A stretch of 64,000 nt of DNA, from contig VXAY01006938.1 of assembly GCA_013399855.1 (NCBI GenBank), positions 534,528 through 598,527 on the forward strand, read 5' to 3'. Under the pieces are notes generated by a model. The model made no database searches and was not told the DNA's origin. It saw only the letters and a program-made list of their open reading frames with translations. Every line of letters begins with the position of its first letter. The first letter of the stretch is position 1. Positions 25,261 to 39,200 of this stretch are shown here, in pieces. The DNA is from Oxyruncus cristatus. Lineage: Eukaryota; Chordata; Aves; Passeriformes; Cotingidae. The translations under genes were made by a program, and so were the position numbers.

Positions 25261-28200
25261 GTTTGCTCTTAGCAATTGAAAACAATGATCAGAGCTACAT
25301 CATAAAGCTTCTCTTCATGGAAATTACTCTACAGCATGGGAAAGCAAGAACATGATCTACTGAGGGAAAAATCTTCTGCAACTTGTTTGCCACAGATTAT
25401 CTCTGTAACTGTCACTTTGGGAATTTCTATAAATAAAATCACTATCACTCTTCTGAGAAGTGAGCATTTACTACCATTTTTTAAACAATGAAAAAATACA
25501 GATCTGTTTTTCATCTAAATTCTTCATATATTTGAAATCACTCAGAGAAGAGAGTCCAAAGAAATGTGGTTAGGTTTGACAAAAAGAAGTCTCCCAGTGG
25601 GATATTTAACAGAATACCTAGAAAACAGTGTTGAAAGACTTATAATATTTGGAACCCATTTTTTGACTCTTGTTCCATGACCTCTGAGCTCCAGAGGGCC
25701 TTACTTGGCTTTAACTCATTATCCTCCGTGGTGATAACACCTTGGACCCAGGGGAGGAAAGAAGAACTAATTGACCCACAGTTTGAGCAAGGCTTTTGCC
25801 TGACCTTGTGCATATTAGTGATGGATGTATGACTTTCAACTTTTTTGATATTTAGACACCGCACAAGATTTGGCTTTGCTAGTCTGCCTTTTCTTTTACT
25901 TTTTCTACTGCTTTGTGAAATGCCAAGTGGAAGCACTGATGTGTGCAGGTACCAATCTTCCCCCTCTTCTCAGTCTTCCCAAGCTGCCCAGTAATGCCTG
26001 GAGGAGTGCATGAAGTGAAGTGGTGATTCAGCTGGTGAAAGGAGGTGGTAATTCACATATTGCCCCAAAGGGCTTTTCCTTTCTTTTTTCATCTGCTTTC
26101 TCTTGGTCCTCTAAGCTCAAAGCACTTTTCCTTACAGAACACCTCAGGGAGATGACAAAAATTCCACTGTGTTTGGCAGGAGGGCATGCAAACAAGTATC
26201 TAGTGCCAGACGAATGCCACTGTCCATGATCACCAGCAGCTTCAAATACATCACTAACTAATTCTCAATAAAAGGAACGGCTGTTTTAAGCTTAGAGGGA
26301 CAAAAGTAAGCCAAAAGTAATTTGAAAGAATACAGCAGTAGTTCACATAAATATAATAAATGGATGTGACATAGAATAAATATTATGTTTATCAAGAAAT
26401 ACAATGAAAAAGAAGAGAGAAAGAACAATGGGAGCTTTGCAAAATGTTGTCTTGCTTAATACAAAAATTTGTGCCTAACTACAAGCATTTAGGGACTAAT
26501 TCTGAAACTGCTGAGTACTTTTCCCTTCTATTAACTACTGTGGGAGTTGAGAGCACCTGGCATCTTGAGACATCAGGCTCTTTGGTGTTTTTAATTTAGT
26601 CTGACAATAACGCTGAATAAAAATATTCTTGGGGATAGCCCACAATTATATAGCATGAGCTCATTTCTTCATTATAAAATGTGAGCTGAAACCATTCATA
26701 CCTGCCAGCCAATATTACAACAGGCAATTCCAGTTTTTTGTTGCATGGGAAAAGCACTAGCAAGCTTTAATGAGTTTCAAAAATAGCTGCCACATCAGAA
26801 AATTGCAATGGTGCTTGTTTTTCTAATGTGCATACCTGTTCAGCAGACATTGCTTAAACAATGGCATCCAAATAGACCAGGGCATGTAAAATAGCTACCT
26901 CTATTTGTCAGCTGCACACCCATTGTTTTCAGTCAGAGCCTGCAGAGCAGCTTCAGCTGTACATTCCTGGGAAGTGAATAATATCAGTTGAGATTACGCT
27001 ACAGTACCACATCTATTACAAGCACATTATAAAGATTGAATATAACCTAATTAGGAAATGCTGAAGTCGGCTGGGTGTGGATATGGGCTGGGAAAGAGTC
27101 ATTTTACATGACCTTCACTTAATGAAAATGAGAGTTCATAGAGGATAAAGCAAAGGTAACAGTGTAGATTTCAGTCCCAAATCCAAATATCACGTGCGCA
27201 TCCCATATTCCTCACACCCTTCCTGCTAAGCTAAACAATTGCTCCCCAAGTTTCACTTCCATTAAACTCTTTTGTGAACACTTTGTGAATCCAGCATGAC
27301 AACTCAAATTTGGTCACATTCTTAATTTTCATGCAGATTAGAACTAGAGCTCTATTCCAGCTTTTAGTGCTGGAAGGAAGAGGTTGCAGAGGGAGGCAGA
27401 GAGTTTCATCTTCACTGGATAAGTAAAGGGGCAAGCTCTTCCAACAGCTTCATTGGACCTCCCTCTTCTTGTAGATCTAGCTCTTCTGACACCCCTTCTT
27501 GTCTTAAAACAGAGTTGTTTCATTGCTTTCTGCATGCAGCCTTACCACAACATCATGATCAGCATTGTGGGATTTCGCAGTTAAGAAAATCTGTATCAGC
27601 TGCCCCTGTATGTGCACGTTGTTAGCCAGGCGTGCTGCTGGCTAACAAGTCACTGACAAAATGCCTTCAAACGTGTCTCATGTCTTGCATTTACCTCCTG
27701 GTTCCAAAATGAAAGTTGCATTAATGCCAACAGCTGGAACAGATCAGTGCTCCAAGCTGGATTCATGCCTTACCACTGACTGGAACAGAGGTTGCAGAGA
27801 GAAAATTTCAGCATGCCAAGCTGAAAGTAGTTTACTGTGTTTGTGGGACAAAGTCTCATCTGTACAGGTACTCACAAAGGACAAGCAGTTTTCCCATAGC
27901 ACACCACAGAATGATGCAATTGACCACGCATTCAAAACCAGTAAATATAACCTCAGACATCGTGGTCTGTCCCATAACTTAATACAGCACCAAAGTGGAT
28001 CATTTGAGCAGAGCTCTGCTGTTCATGTGCTTAAATCAACAATTACCCATTTTCTTTGCCATGACTATATTTTTGAGATCCTGTTCCCACCAGAAACAAA
28101 GGAATGATTCATCTTTTTTTTATTTTGGCCTTTGCACATTAAGTACTATGAAATTGATTCTCAGCTGATTTTACTGTAAATTGAGAATAACTGTTACTAT

Positions 28201-31200
28201 CAATGTCATGATGCTGTTGTGAAATTACATTCAAGAATCTCTTGAAGAAATGCACCTCATAGAGACATGCCTTTACTATGTATTTACTACAGGGTGCACT
28301 TCTGCGCCTCGTGATGTTGCCATAGGTGTACAGTTACTGTCCTCTGTCTTGTGGATTGGAACTAAGTCTGCTTCTGCCTTAGACTCTCTAAACATTGGAG
28401 ACTTATTTCTTCTCACAAATGGGATTAGCTGTGTCTATCAAAATCTGCATTTAAAATGCAAAATGAAATTACCTATTCCACAGTCCTAGAAACATTGTCC
28501 AGTTCACAACTTACAGAAGTCACAAACCAAACTTGAAACCACCAAACTGCCCAAGATTGTAAAAATGTGACTTTTTTTCTGCTCCCCAGTGTCCCCAGAG
28601 TGGTGATGAAAAGTCAGTTGCTACTTATTTTTGAAGGACTAGTTTTGAACCTGTTGTCTGTGGGGCCCTGTTGCCCAATTCTGAGGGTCTTATGAAGGGT
28701 AAGTAAGAAAAGAATGCTTATTTTCAGTAGGTATGTATCTGTAAAGGAAAATTTTTAGGAGTCTGCAATTTGAGAAAGATGAAAGTAGCTAATCCAGGAC
28801 ACACCTTTTAGACTGAAAAGTATTAGTGGAAACAAAACCCAGGAAAAGCTTAAAATGGTTAGTGTGATAATATATGAAATAATTTTTCTTTAAAGATACT
28901 TCCATTTCATAAGATACCTAGTGCATTTTCAGAAAAAAAGTCTGGAAACCTAATAACAAGTATAACTGTTATATATGTTTTAATTTTCATAATCTTCACC
29001 TCAATTATGGTAATATTTTTACCAGTACTTCTGTTATATAATTAGGTGACCTGACATCTGGCTAAACAAACAACATACCATATGTGATTAAAACACTGAT
29101 CAAATTGCATAGGGTAATAATATGACAGTGCTGGAAAAATTCATTTGCTTGTGATAAATAGTGGTGTTTTTTTTTTCTCCCCAGACAAAAATACTTTCAT
29201 CTAAAGAATATAACCATCATTAACTCCTTCTCTCCCTTCCTCCCCATCTCACACATATATAAATATGGTATCAGCCTGGAAGATCATTTGGGAAGCAAAT
29301 GGACTAATCTTTTTAAATGTGTAAACAGCCTGCAAACTGGCCATTAACTACATGCAAATGGTGCATTGCAAGTGTCATGAGAAAACACCCACTTAATTCA
29401 GTAGGAATTTTGTCTGCAAAGTTACTGCTGCTTAGTCCAGAATCAGGTGGTTATGTTTTGCTGGAATTTTGTCACTTAGTGAATATTTTAAATCCTGTTC
29501 TGTTTTAGCTAAATTACTGGTTCTGAGTAACCTCTTAAAAAAACTCGTATGACTGAAATACATATGTTAGTGAAGAAAGATGTGTACCAAACCTTGATCA
29601 ACAGTCTTTCTGATGAATGACATAATTTGTTTTTCTTAAGTAACCACAACACTTAGAAGTTTTTATTTGGGATTTGGTATGTTAAATGTTGACTTTGGTT
29701 TGTTGGGGGTTTTTTTTAATGGTGTCTGCTATAGGTGTATTACACTTACGTCTGTCAAAACTGCTGGAGTGGAACGAATAGAGTCATTAGTAACATCTGC
29801 CAGTTTGCTAGAAACAGAGGGAGTGGGTTTTTTGCAACATTTTCATTACTTGCAGCAGCCAGTGCTCTGAAAGCTCTAAGAAGAGCTCCTTCTACTTGGT
29901 CTAAATTTTCAGAATGCTACACAGAGGTGTGTGTTAGCCGAAACCAGATTATACATTTGAATTGATATCATCTGATGATGGAATAAAAAAAAAGTGCAAA
30001 AGTTTGTTTCAAGTTCTCCTGTAAGTACCGTCAATATGGAATCTAATGAACCTTTCCAGTTCTGAGCTAGCACTGCATAGAGAAAGAAAATCACACTGCT
30101 TTCCAACCATTTGTTTATTCAGCCTGACTGAATACATACAAAATCTGTTGCATGAATCTTTATATTTGACTTCTGTGTGTCTGTTCAAGGCTATAAATCA
30201 GAAGAAAAAAAGAAATTGCTTTCAGTATCTAGTCTTCCTCTGTTTTGATCTGATTTATAAGAAGTGGGAGTGTCTTTTTTTCCCCATTATCTTTGAGTTC
30301 CTTAAAAGTATTTCAGGTAGATTCATCAATCTTCTGTTTAATGTTTGAGCCACATCAACTTAAAGCTAGGGTGTTAGTGCTCACCTTTGTATTTCAAGCC
30401 ATGTGTTGTTCTCTTGTATTTCTATCCTTGAAGAGATGACTTTTCTACTCAGTCTGTTCCATTTTTAACTGGACTCCTAACTGAAATGCAAATTGCAGTT
30501 GTATATTTTATGCAGTACAGGCGCAGCTTTTGGAAAAAAAGACCTTGGCACCATGGAAAAATGTCATGTGATGACTCTCTCATGACATGTCCAACTAAAA
30601 CTACTTAAAAAAACCCCCTACTTAAAAAAATGCATCATTGGAAAAAAATGCCAGAGCAGATTTCAATACATTCCCTAGTGAATTCCATCAAGAAAGGAAG
30701 TTGTCTTACTCAGCATTTACTCACAGCCAACCAGTTCCTGAAGTACTGAACAAAGATTTATTCAGGCTCTCATTTGGTAGGATGTTCACGTGGAGATGCA
30801 GAGGCAACCCTTCCTGAAGGGATGCCAGAGCTCTCAGCATTTCCAGTGGTTTGGAGAAGGAAGGAAAGTATCAGCTAGGAGGAGACAGAGGATGGGATCT
30901 TATTTCTGCATCTCAGTGTTTTCATACTTACCTTAGTTTAGCATTGCTTACTACTGTATCGTGTTTGTTTTAAAAATTAGTCAGAATTTATGGAGCCTTT
31001 CAGGAGGATGTCCAGCAATCTGTGATTCATGACATCCTGCAGAAATTGCATGCTGATTAATAATACCCTCTCTGCATGGAATAGCACTTCTGAGATGTGA
31101 AACATAAGAAGTGCTGACAAATCCTTCTAACTTAATTCTGTCAAAGACCCATTTGTGATGTGCAGCCTTTCAGAGTACAGGCTTACCCCCCTAAAAGGCT

Positions 31201-31718
31201 TCCAAAGTATTTCAGTGGTGCTCACAGGCCTCACAGAGCCCATTCCTCCACACAAGGATGTACAAGAAATAAGGGGTCCTATTTAAAGTTATCTGAAAAA
31301 GTGTTACGTATTTTAAATGCTAACTTTAAAATTAAAGTTTTAGTCTATAAAGCCAATCACCATGCCCAGCACTCCCTGCTGTGGAACAGTCCCAGGGATT
31401 TTGCCTGGGGGACGTAATCTTAACTCTCTGCCTGGTAATATGTCTAGTAAGATCTACAAGTTTGGAACACATTGACTAGCGAGTTGTTTATATCTAATTT
31501 AAAATTACACTGTCATTTAGAATAAATAACCCCCCACAATATCAACAAATTAAAAGTATTAACACTTAGGGAAATTAATTTTGAAATAGGCAGTCTCTTC
31601 AAAGTAAAATGGAAGTAAAACTGTAGAAAGGAAAATACCATTAAAAGCAAGCTACTAAAATGATGCAGCATGCAAACAGGTGGGCTTTGTAGTTCATCAT
31701 TAGTTTCCATGGAATTTG

Positions 31719-31788
31719 CTCTAGTAATCAGTTTTTCTCTCCCTCTGCAGTTGGCGCTGGTAATTAGGGGTAGATTGGGGGACTTTGG
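31719..31788 (+). repeat. Dispersed direct repeat, copy A
   Basis: About 70 bases beginning 'ctctagtaatcag', passing through a pyrimidine tract ending in CTGCAG, then 'ttggcgctggtaattagggg' and ending 'gggggactttgg'. It matches copy B at 33159-33224 in the same orientation with a four-base insertion (CTCT in the pyrimidine tract) and a few substitutions. Homology fades abruptly on both sides. It may be part of an unrecognised repeat family, such as paired remnants of an LTR, or a local duplication. Confidence 0.8.
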
Positions 31789-33158
31789 TTCTGAGATTTG
31801 GCTAAACAGTAAGTGCTGTCTGGGCATCAAATTGACTTACCAAAACATAGTGCCAATGACATTGTTGTGCATGCCTTACTGTCTGGGGGGAGATTCCTTT
31901 TCTGCAAGGTATGGAAGTTTTACCCGTCTCAACAGGAATTACCTGAAAGGAAATTATTGCCTGGAGAGATAAATACTTATCTGAACTGAATCACCTTACA
32001 GCTAAAAAATAATTTCTGTAGTGCAGACATGGCAGTCAACACTAGAGGAAGATCAAGAAACATTGAACTTATATATTCCAGCACTTCTCATGTTGGTAGT
32101 ATTTCCATGTGCTATAAATAGCTCTGACTTCAGCAGAGCAGTACAGGATATTGTAAACTGAAACACTTCCTAAAAAACACAATGCCTGCACAGGTGCAGT
32201 GAGCCAGCAGGATGACATAAAGAGTTATTCTGTGACGCTCATCCTCACAAATATATGTCTCTTGATCTCTCTGGCAGTAAGAAACCCTTTGGCCACTTTT
32301 CCTCTTAGCATTGAAAACTCCAACATGCAAAGAATGTTTTCAAACAGGATGACAAGGCTACATCCTGCATGGATTTGAAAGGAATTGATTGCAAAGAGCA
32401 GGCAATAGCCCATAATATCCTTCCTGCTCAGTTGGCCCTCCTATCGCTGATGATCTCAATATGGGGAAGTCCCAAATAAATAGGAGCTTTAAACTTCTCC
32501 TGTTGTGCTGCATTCCTATTTGGCATCTAAACCCCTATTATTTGCTATCCAATGGGGAGACAAATGGATCATCGATTAGCTCATGGTAGGTTTGCATTGA
32601 GGAATGTGAGTAAGTGAAATTGCAGCACCATTAGGTCACCCTGGACTGACAGCTGCTACGCAAATGAACTTTGCCCCATTGTTTTTCAAGGATCTTTCCC
32701 ATTCCCTGTGGAACACAGATATCCCTGGTAAGTGCATCTGGCACATCTAGGCTGTGTCTAGGCTGAGGGTAGGTGCTTGCTTTGGTATCCAGTGAGGATC
32801 CTGATCTTCTCACAGCACTATCAAGGCCTTGCCCTGAGCAGGTAGCAGTTCTCAGCTCAGTTTCCATGTGTCTTCTTGCACAAACCAGGGCAGGGAGGAG
32901 ACAGTGTGTGTCTGAGGTTACCTCCAGGACACAGCTGGGAAGTGACTGGGCTGCCCTCACCCAGGGGATCGGAAGTGCTTCTGGATCAACCAGTTTAGAC
33001 AGGCCTCAGGCTGGTTCTACAACAACTGTTTGGTTTGACAGTGAGAGCCATCCCTTTCTAGGTTCAAAACACAGCCACACCTCGCCCTTGTTTGCATCTC
33101 ACGTCCAAACTCTTTTCATAGCATCTTGGTGCTTCTTGATCTTTCAGCAGTAATGACC

Positions 33159-33224
33159 CTCTAGTAATCAGCTTTTCCCTCTGCAGTTGGTGCCTGTAAT
33201 TAGGGGTAGACTGGGGGACTGTGG
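33159..33224 (+). repeat. Dispersed direct repeat, copy B
   Basis: Partner of copy A, 1.44 kb downstream in the same orientation. It begins 'ctctagtaatcag', continues through a CTGCAG-ended pyrimidine tract and 'gtaattaggggtaga', and ends 'gggggactgtgg'. The copies differ at a handful of positions. Confidence 0.8.
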
Positions 33225-36200
33225 ATAGGGTGGAATGGGGCATTGCCTGGTTGCCTCTCAAGGACTCCTTGCAATGATGGTGTCCTGCCCTGGGGTGTTC
33301 TGAGCAGAACAGGGCTCCCCCTCAGGTGCTGGTGTCCTTCTGGCCATGTGGTAAGGATCTGCCAGGAGCAAAGTGAGGAATCTGCTGCAGAGACGGGGTG
33401 TGGGTTTGGCAGCAACTCACAGACCCATTGGCCACCACTGGGGCTCTGCTATGGGCATCTTGAAGGGAAGTCAGGGGTTGGATTGAATCTGTGGCTGACA
33501 GCAGAGATGTCTTTTCTCTTAACTGTCCTGCAGTTACACAATAATTGTGTAATTTTTATCAGGTCTGTTTGTTCTTCCTCACAGTTCATCCATGTCTTAT
33601 GTTTTCACTGTGTTTGTTTTTCCAAGTTTTAAAGAGTGAGAAGAGAATTTCATATAATTTGCTGGGACAAGACTCCAATAGTAACTGCATCTTTCACTAA
33701 TACACTTTTTATTAGCAACCACATATGGTGATTAGTGTTTCATTTCCATAACACAGGTTTCATAAAGAAAATGGCATAATCAAATAATGCAGCATTTTGT
33801 ATTGCTTAATGGACAGAAGGGAAAGGCTGAGATAATTTACCACTTCATCATCCCTCAAATTAAAAATCTGGTGCTTGAGGCCTCTACCCAGAACTCCTAG
33901 TTGTTACTGTTAGGTTAAGGGAAAAAAGGGTATGGAAACAGGCCAACTTCTGATAAAATTATGATCTTCTAAGGGGCTGATTCTGCTTTCATTAAGTGTA
34001 GTGCAAATCAGGAGGAAATTCCACAGGTATCAGGCAGCAGCATTGTGAAAACATCAGTAATACCTGGATCTTAGATGTTCATAAAAAAAGATGTAGCGTT
34101 CCTGTCTGTCCTACATGTGTTGATAGTTTAGTTTGAAGAAGAAGGTGCAGACCAAAATCCGAGACTGATGGTGATTACTGGATTCCTGTTTTTTATTTTA
34201 CATATATATATGTATAGATTTTATGCTACCTTGTTTTTGGATAATTTCATAAATTAATGAATAAAAGAGGAAATAAAAGAGTCTGCACTAATAGATAACA
34301 TTGTATTTTTTTTCTTAAAAGGAAGTCCTTAATGTAATAGACTAAGCTAAGGTGCTGACATGAAAATCAACTCTAAAGTGAAGATTAATGTACTTTTAAA
34401 GTGTTCTCTGTAAAATGTCCTGAATCTCCATGTATATCAGAGGAAGTAATTAATTTTTTTAGCAATGGCCAAGTGGTTCTGGATAAAAGGCTTAAAACTG
34501 GACTTTGAAGGTATTATTGTTTTCATTAATTGGAGGGATGAACAGGATCAGAGCCGATGAGTCATTGCAGGAATCTGCTGGAATGTTGCTCCAGCTGTGT
34601 ATTGGGATTTGCAGGTGCACATTTCTTGGCCCGGATATTCAAAATTAGTAGGGAAACATTCAACATTCAGCAAATTCCTACTAGATAGAGAATGTTTTCT
34701 GTAAAGGAGAAGGGCATGGTAGCCAAACTCCTCATGGCAGCATATAGGCACATAACAGTATGAAAACACAGTGATTTCGAATCTGCCTTGGCTTTGCTGT
34801 GGTTTCTTTTTTTAGCAGTACAAACACAGTAACACACTAGTGAGCAGGACCGAGTACCAAGAGCTGTATTCAATGTTTTCCTAATATTTTTTGCCATTTT
34901 TTGCCTCTAGCCTACACTGAAAGAGAAAGTGAACATCCTGGGACTGACAACCAGCCAAAAGCTTGGGGGCTTCTCACCTAGAAGTTTATTGCAGAGCACA
35001 GCAGAGAGCATGTGCAAAAGGTGTGAGCTATTGTTACTCAGTTTGTAATCCGAAAAAGTTGAGTCAGATCTGCTGTGCTCTGCAAAGGACTCTGCCTATC
35101 AAATCCAGCTTACTCCACTGGTACCATATTACACTTCCCTAAAAATTTTAAAAATTATGTTTCCTTATAAACAACATGCATTTTTAATGTTATTTGTATT
35201 TTTTATCACATATCTTGTAAGTGTTCAGTTTTCATTATGAACAATTACTGAGAGAATTTCTCAGTATGTTTTTGCTGTTCCTCCTAAGGTTTCCTTTAAT
35301 CCTAAATGAGAAATTATAGTTCTATGACTTTAATAAGACTTTCCTGATCTGACCAACAGAGAAAGATGACTGTAATTATGGCAAATTATGCAATGAATCA
35401 GAATCAAGTTTGATTCAGCTCCAGTCATTAATATATAATACAGACTTTTGATTACATGATTTCTAATCATGATTCCTTAAGTGACATTATAATACTCACT
35501 CACAGCAAATAGATAGTAGAAGACATGCTTAAGCAGAAGGACTTTTGAAATTTATGTTTACATACTTTCCAACAGCAGTAACATGCATTGACAGCTGGGA
35601 ATGATTCAGCAAAAACTGCCGTTCCTAGCATGTCCCCTTGTTTGATGTTTGCTTTCTGTATCCCAGCGTATGTCCTCTTTCTTCCTCCCTGACAATCTCA
35701 CCTGGACAAATTTTGATCGCTTTCTGTATTTGTCCGGGATTTTCAGCCTTCCTCTTCTTGGTGAAAGGTCAGATGCTGTTTTGCATATGCCCTGAACTGA
35801 TGTGTGAGCTGACAGTTTTGGACCTGGCTTGTATGCAGAGGTCAAAGACAACCGTACTGTGAGTGGACACACAGTATGGATTTTAAACCTCACTCACACA
35901 ATGCCTGGTGGTTTGGCAAGCATGTGATATACCCCACATGCATTATACAGCCAACTTGGAGCTGGGCAATCAGTTTGACACTTACAGGACAAATCAGCTT
36001 TAATTACTGGGCTTTGTGGAGGGACAGTAGGTCTAGGAAACCCCAGAGGTATGTATGGAGGTGACACACAGAGATGAAGCATCTGTGGCAGAGTTCAACT
36101 GGTCCTATCCTCAATTGCACAAGAATAGCCATTGAATCAACTTTAATACTGTACACCCAGTTAATTAGACTTGACTTTCTTGAGTGCTTTCTAAAAGACA

Positions 36201-39200
36201 AGTTCTCATTGGAGATAGTCTCGTTTCTCGCTTGACCCAGCTCTATTTTTTTTCAGGACTATGAGAGATTTGGTTTATTATGAATCCACATTAGACAGTT
36301 AATTATGCTTGTGATCTCAAAGAACTCTCAATGATCTCCTGTAACAACCTCATTCATTCTGTGGCCTGCTGAGCACATGTATGTAAGAGCCTCTGAAGTG
36401 TAGCCGAAACACCGAGGTATAGTTCCTTTTTCAACTGACTCATTTTAACTGGAATTTAGTATAATCAGACATTCTACTTTTTTTTAGATTTATGTTGTTA
36501 TATAAGCACCACTAAGACTACAAATAAAGCCTTAGATCATTGTGAAATAGCATCAAGAGTCCAAGAAAAACTCCAAGTTACCAGAAGAATGTTCACTTAT
36601 GGAAGGAAAGATAAATATTTCTAGGACACACATCATAATTTTAGCACTATCTGAAAGAATATTTTTTTTTCTTCAGTTTATCTTTTACCTTTGGTAATTA
36701 GAAGTTATAGTTCTTGCCCGGAGGAACTCCAGTTTCCATTTAACTTTAATTTCACTGCATGAATGGAATGCAGCCTTCTATTCAAAATCCTCATGTTGCC
36801 CTGTGGCTTTCTCATGGCTGAGGATGTGCCTGTCTGGTGCTTGGCGAGCTAGAGTTGAAAAAACATTTTGGGTTGGGCAATGTCCTTTGCTTATGGATGT
36901 ATGGGACAGATTTGTGCATAGATAGGGCTGTTGGTATCATTTCCATATATGTGAGCTTGTCAAATATATGTTTACATGGTTGTGTTGGTGATTATTACAT
37001 GGTTTTTTCTCATTAACACTTTCATTCTGAATTTTCAGTCAAAATGGGGTTCCCTATCCATTCTTTTCCAGAAACACTATCATATAAGAATAAACATTAA
37101 AAAAAGGGAATAATCTTTTACCAATGTTATAAATTCTAAAGAATTTAGTCAGTTTGTTTGACTAAAATGTTTTATTTAAAATAATAAGAGCTTTTTTAAC
37201 ACACCACCTCCTTTCCCAACTAAGCTCCTTTGGGATCTGTAAAAGCAGCCAGAAAACCTGAAAAAAAAAATTATCAGGAGCTGGTTTACCATGAAATTTT
37301 ATTTCATGTAATAGCAGAACTCAGGCATCCAAAAATAATAAGATAGTTTTTATCATGAGAATCATAAGAATCTAAGTAATAAAAATGTTGAGGCTGTTTT
37401 TACTCCTTGATGTTAGATACACTTTGTGTGACCTTCTACCTAGTCATACTTTGCTGTAAAAACAGAACCTGATATTGTATTTCATTGTCCTTAAAAAGTC
37501 CATTATGTCCCTGGACTTCAGCAGGTCTCTCTGACGTATCATCAGTTCCTGCGCAGTTTTAATCAAATCAAAAATAGTTCAAAGTAAGAATCATTCCATA
37601 TGTGCATTAAGTTAATCAGCACAAGTTTTCTCATTAATATGGTGTCTGTTTACACATACACATATCAGCAATAGCTACTATGAAGCTTTAACGCTGTTTA
37701 GACAAAAGCTATGTACTGTATTTCTTCATTTAGCCTTACCAGTCCCAATATTTTGCAAAACCTGAGTCAAGCCTTGAGGTCAGCCTACAAGTCACAGTAT
37801 TAAAAAACAAATAAATGTTGTACTTTTTGTGTGTGTCTTTGTGCGTGTGTGTCTTTATGACTTATTAAATAGTACCACCTGTTTGTTCTTTTTGCAGCAC
37901 AGAATAACTGGAAGCATTTTTTTCATGAAACATAGTAAATATCATAGAACTTTGAGCGAAAACTGTGTTGGCAGCTCTACTGCTGTTGTAGCATCATTTA
38001 AAATGTTCCTGCTTACCTTCCCTGCCAGCTATATATAAAGACATCCAAAATGATGTAGAGGGAAAGATAGAGCAGAAATAGGCAAAGTAAGCTAGGATTT
38101 CTAACACTGTGTATAAGTGTTTGTAGTATCTCTTGTGTTAAAATTGTAATGTGAATAGGTTTTTTTAATTTCTGAAGATTGGTGCCAAAATCACTACATT
38201 TTTGTTGTTGGACAAAACTATGTCTGCTAAAAGGCTCTTTTAATTTTGTCTAATAAAATCAGAATGAAAATTATATTAAAACATTTAAATCAAATTATAT
38301 AGTTACATGAACTGTTAGACACTGAAGGCTGAGTCATATCCTACTGCAAATGTAAATGCTGGTAATAATACTTTGCATTTTTTGATTCAGGGCACCCTTG
38401 ATGATCAACTAATTATCTACTGATTATCAATTATTCACTAATTCACCCTCTCTGACATAGCAGTGACTTCCATTTTATGCATGGAGTTATTTGGGTGTCA
38501 GATTTACCTGACACCACATTGTGATTCAATGATGCAGTGAAGATGAGACTTCAAATTTCTGTCTTCTACTGGCAGTTAATAATTTGATAAATTTAGGTAA
38601 CTGAGTAAATGTGAACAAAACTTTTCAGTTGTCAATATGCATTATAAGGGATAATTTTAATTCATTAACTACTGATTGAATTTGATCTAGCTGACCTGGA
38701 AGTCTGCAACCTGTATTTTCTCAAGAGTTTATATGGTTGTTTCCACCAAGAGAAAGTGAAGATAAATTGCTTTCAAGTCTGAAGTGCAGCATTTTATATT
38801 CATTGTGCACTTCCAGAAAAGTGGAAGTGATTTCACAAGTGATGTGGGTCTGTGGACATGAACCCTCACACTCTAACCTCAGGCTGTAGTGTCACCATGC
38901 ACCTCAGACAGTAAAGCAGATAGAGTACATTGCATTGCTCCAAATGTAAACTCTGGAAAACAAAGAACATGAAAGCAAGACACACATCACCTCTACAACA
39001 CCATCTTGCCTCTTTCTCAAATGATGACACCACACACCAGAAATGGAATAGCTTTACAGGTGGTTTGGGGGCACTTTGGAAGACAATGCCAAGGCAGAGC
39101 TCTGACAGCTCTTTGTTCAGACAAATCCCTGGCTCACCTCAGTTACACTGAGTAGGAGATACTTACTTCACATGAGCCATCTCAAAGTCTGTAAATGTTA

